Shown here: one piece after another, positions 31,769 to 31,776 of the stretch
Layout: each line of letters opens with the position of its first letter
How positions within the stretch are numbered: position 1 is the first letter of the stretch
Assembly (NCBI GenBank): GCA_946481025.1
Contig: CAMLNA010000041.1
Coordinates: forward strand, 1 to 31,776
Origin: an uncultured Rivibacter sp.
GTDB taxonomy: Bacteria; Pseudomonadota; Gammaproteobacteria; Burkholderiales; Burkholderiaceae
Direction of reading: 5' to 3'
Length of the DNA: 31,776 nt
Translations under genes and position numbers: made by a program
Notes under the pieces: generated by a model
What the model was told of the DNA's origin: nothing
The model's input: the letters and a program-made list of their open reading frames with translations, nothing else
Database searches by the model: none

Positions 31769-31776
31769 CTCGGGTG

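Noticed and set aside
1..31776. CRISPR arrays, tRNA or rRNA genes, insertion sequences
   Set aside because: No regularly spaced repeats, no cloverleaf-like sequence and no transposase-like protein were found on reading both strands.

Overview
This window is the late half of a temperate siphophage genome, almost certainly an integrated prophage, in a high-GC Gram-negative bacterium. The Gram-negative host is inferred from an out-of-frame nested Rz/Rz1 spanin pair. The very high GC content and gene style suggest a proteobacterium, perhaps Xanthomonadaceae (Stenotrophomonas/Lysobacter-like). That genus-level guess is inference only. No tRNA, rRNA, CRISPR array or insertion sequence was seen.

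Layout, nearly all on the + strand: (1) 1-2393, a Toprim plus VapE-type primase/helicase whose 5' end may lie outside the window. (2) 2664-3300, a small unknown gene and a Q-like antiterminator candidate. They are followed by a possible late promoter and a very strong intrinsic terminator (3408-3447), which looks like a lambda-type late switch. (3) 3458-8251, the packaging module: HNH endonuclease, small and large terminase, portal and ClpP-like prohead protease. (4) 8322-10033, the HK97-fold major capsid protein and a small head-associated protein. (5) 10104-14220, an unusual five-gene cassette of predicted virion-surface proteins (signal-peptide-bearing beta protein, beta-propeller-like protein, LamG lectin-like protein and others). 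It is inserted between capsid and connector genes, and three of its genes share a short repeat module. (6) 14233-18345, head-tail connector, head closure, gp10-like protein, tail terminator, tail tube and tail assembly chaperones with a canonical -1 slippery heptamer. (7) 18342-26847, a 1528-residue tape measure and the tail-tip proteins. (8) 26876-28727, the lysis cassette: two small membrane proteins (holin/antiholin-like), an M15 peptidase endolysin, and Rz with embedded Rz1. (9) 28735-30102, an unknown gene and a multi-spanning membrane protein, a possible lysogenic-conversion gene. (10) 30099-31709 on the - strand, a large serine integrase.

The genes work together as one late transcription unit. 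DNA is packaged by HNH/TerS/TerL through the portal into a protease-matured HK97 capsid. The head is joined by connector proteins to a long non-contractile tail, and the host is lysed by holin, endolysin and spanin. Strong hairpins, several with short T-rich tails, recur between structural genes and may tune relative expression.

The most interesting unexplained signal is a dispersed, orientation-conserved near-palindrome with core CAGACRYCTG. It occurs seven times (8147, 9616, 15330, 17878, 22122, 26851, 29545), always in the same orientation where orientation can be judged. Three copies are intergenic, one of them directly in front of the holin-like start codon. It could be a phage-wide operator (like mycobacteriophage stoperators) or an RNA hairpin element.
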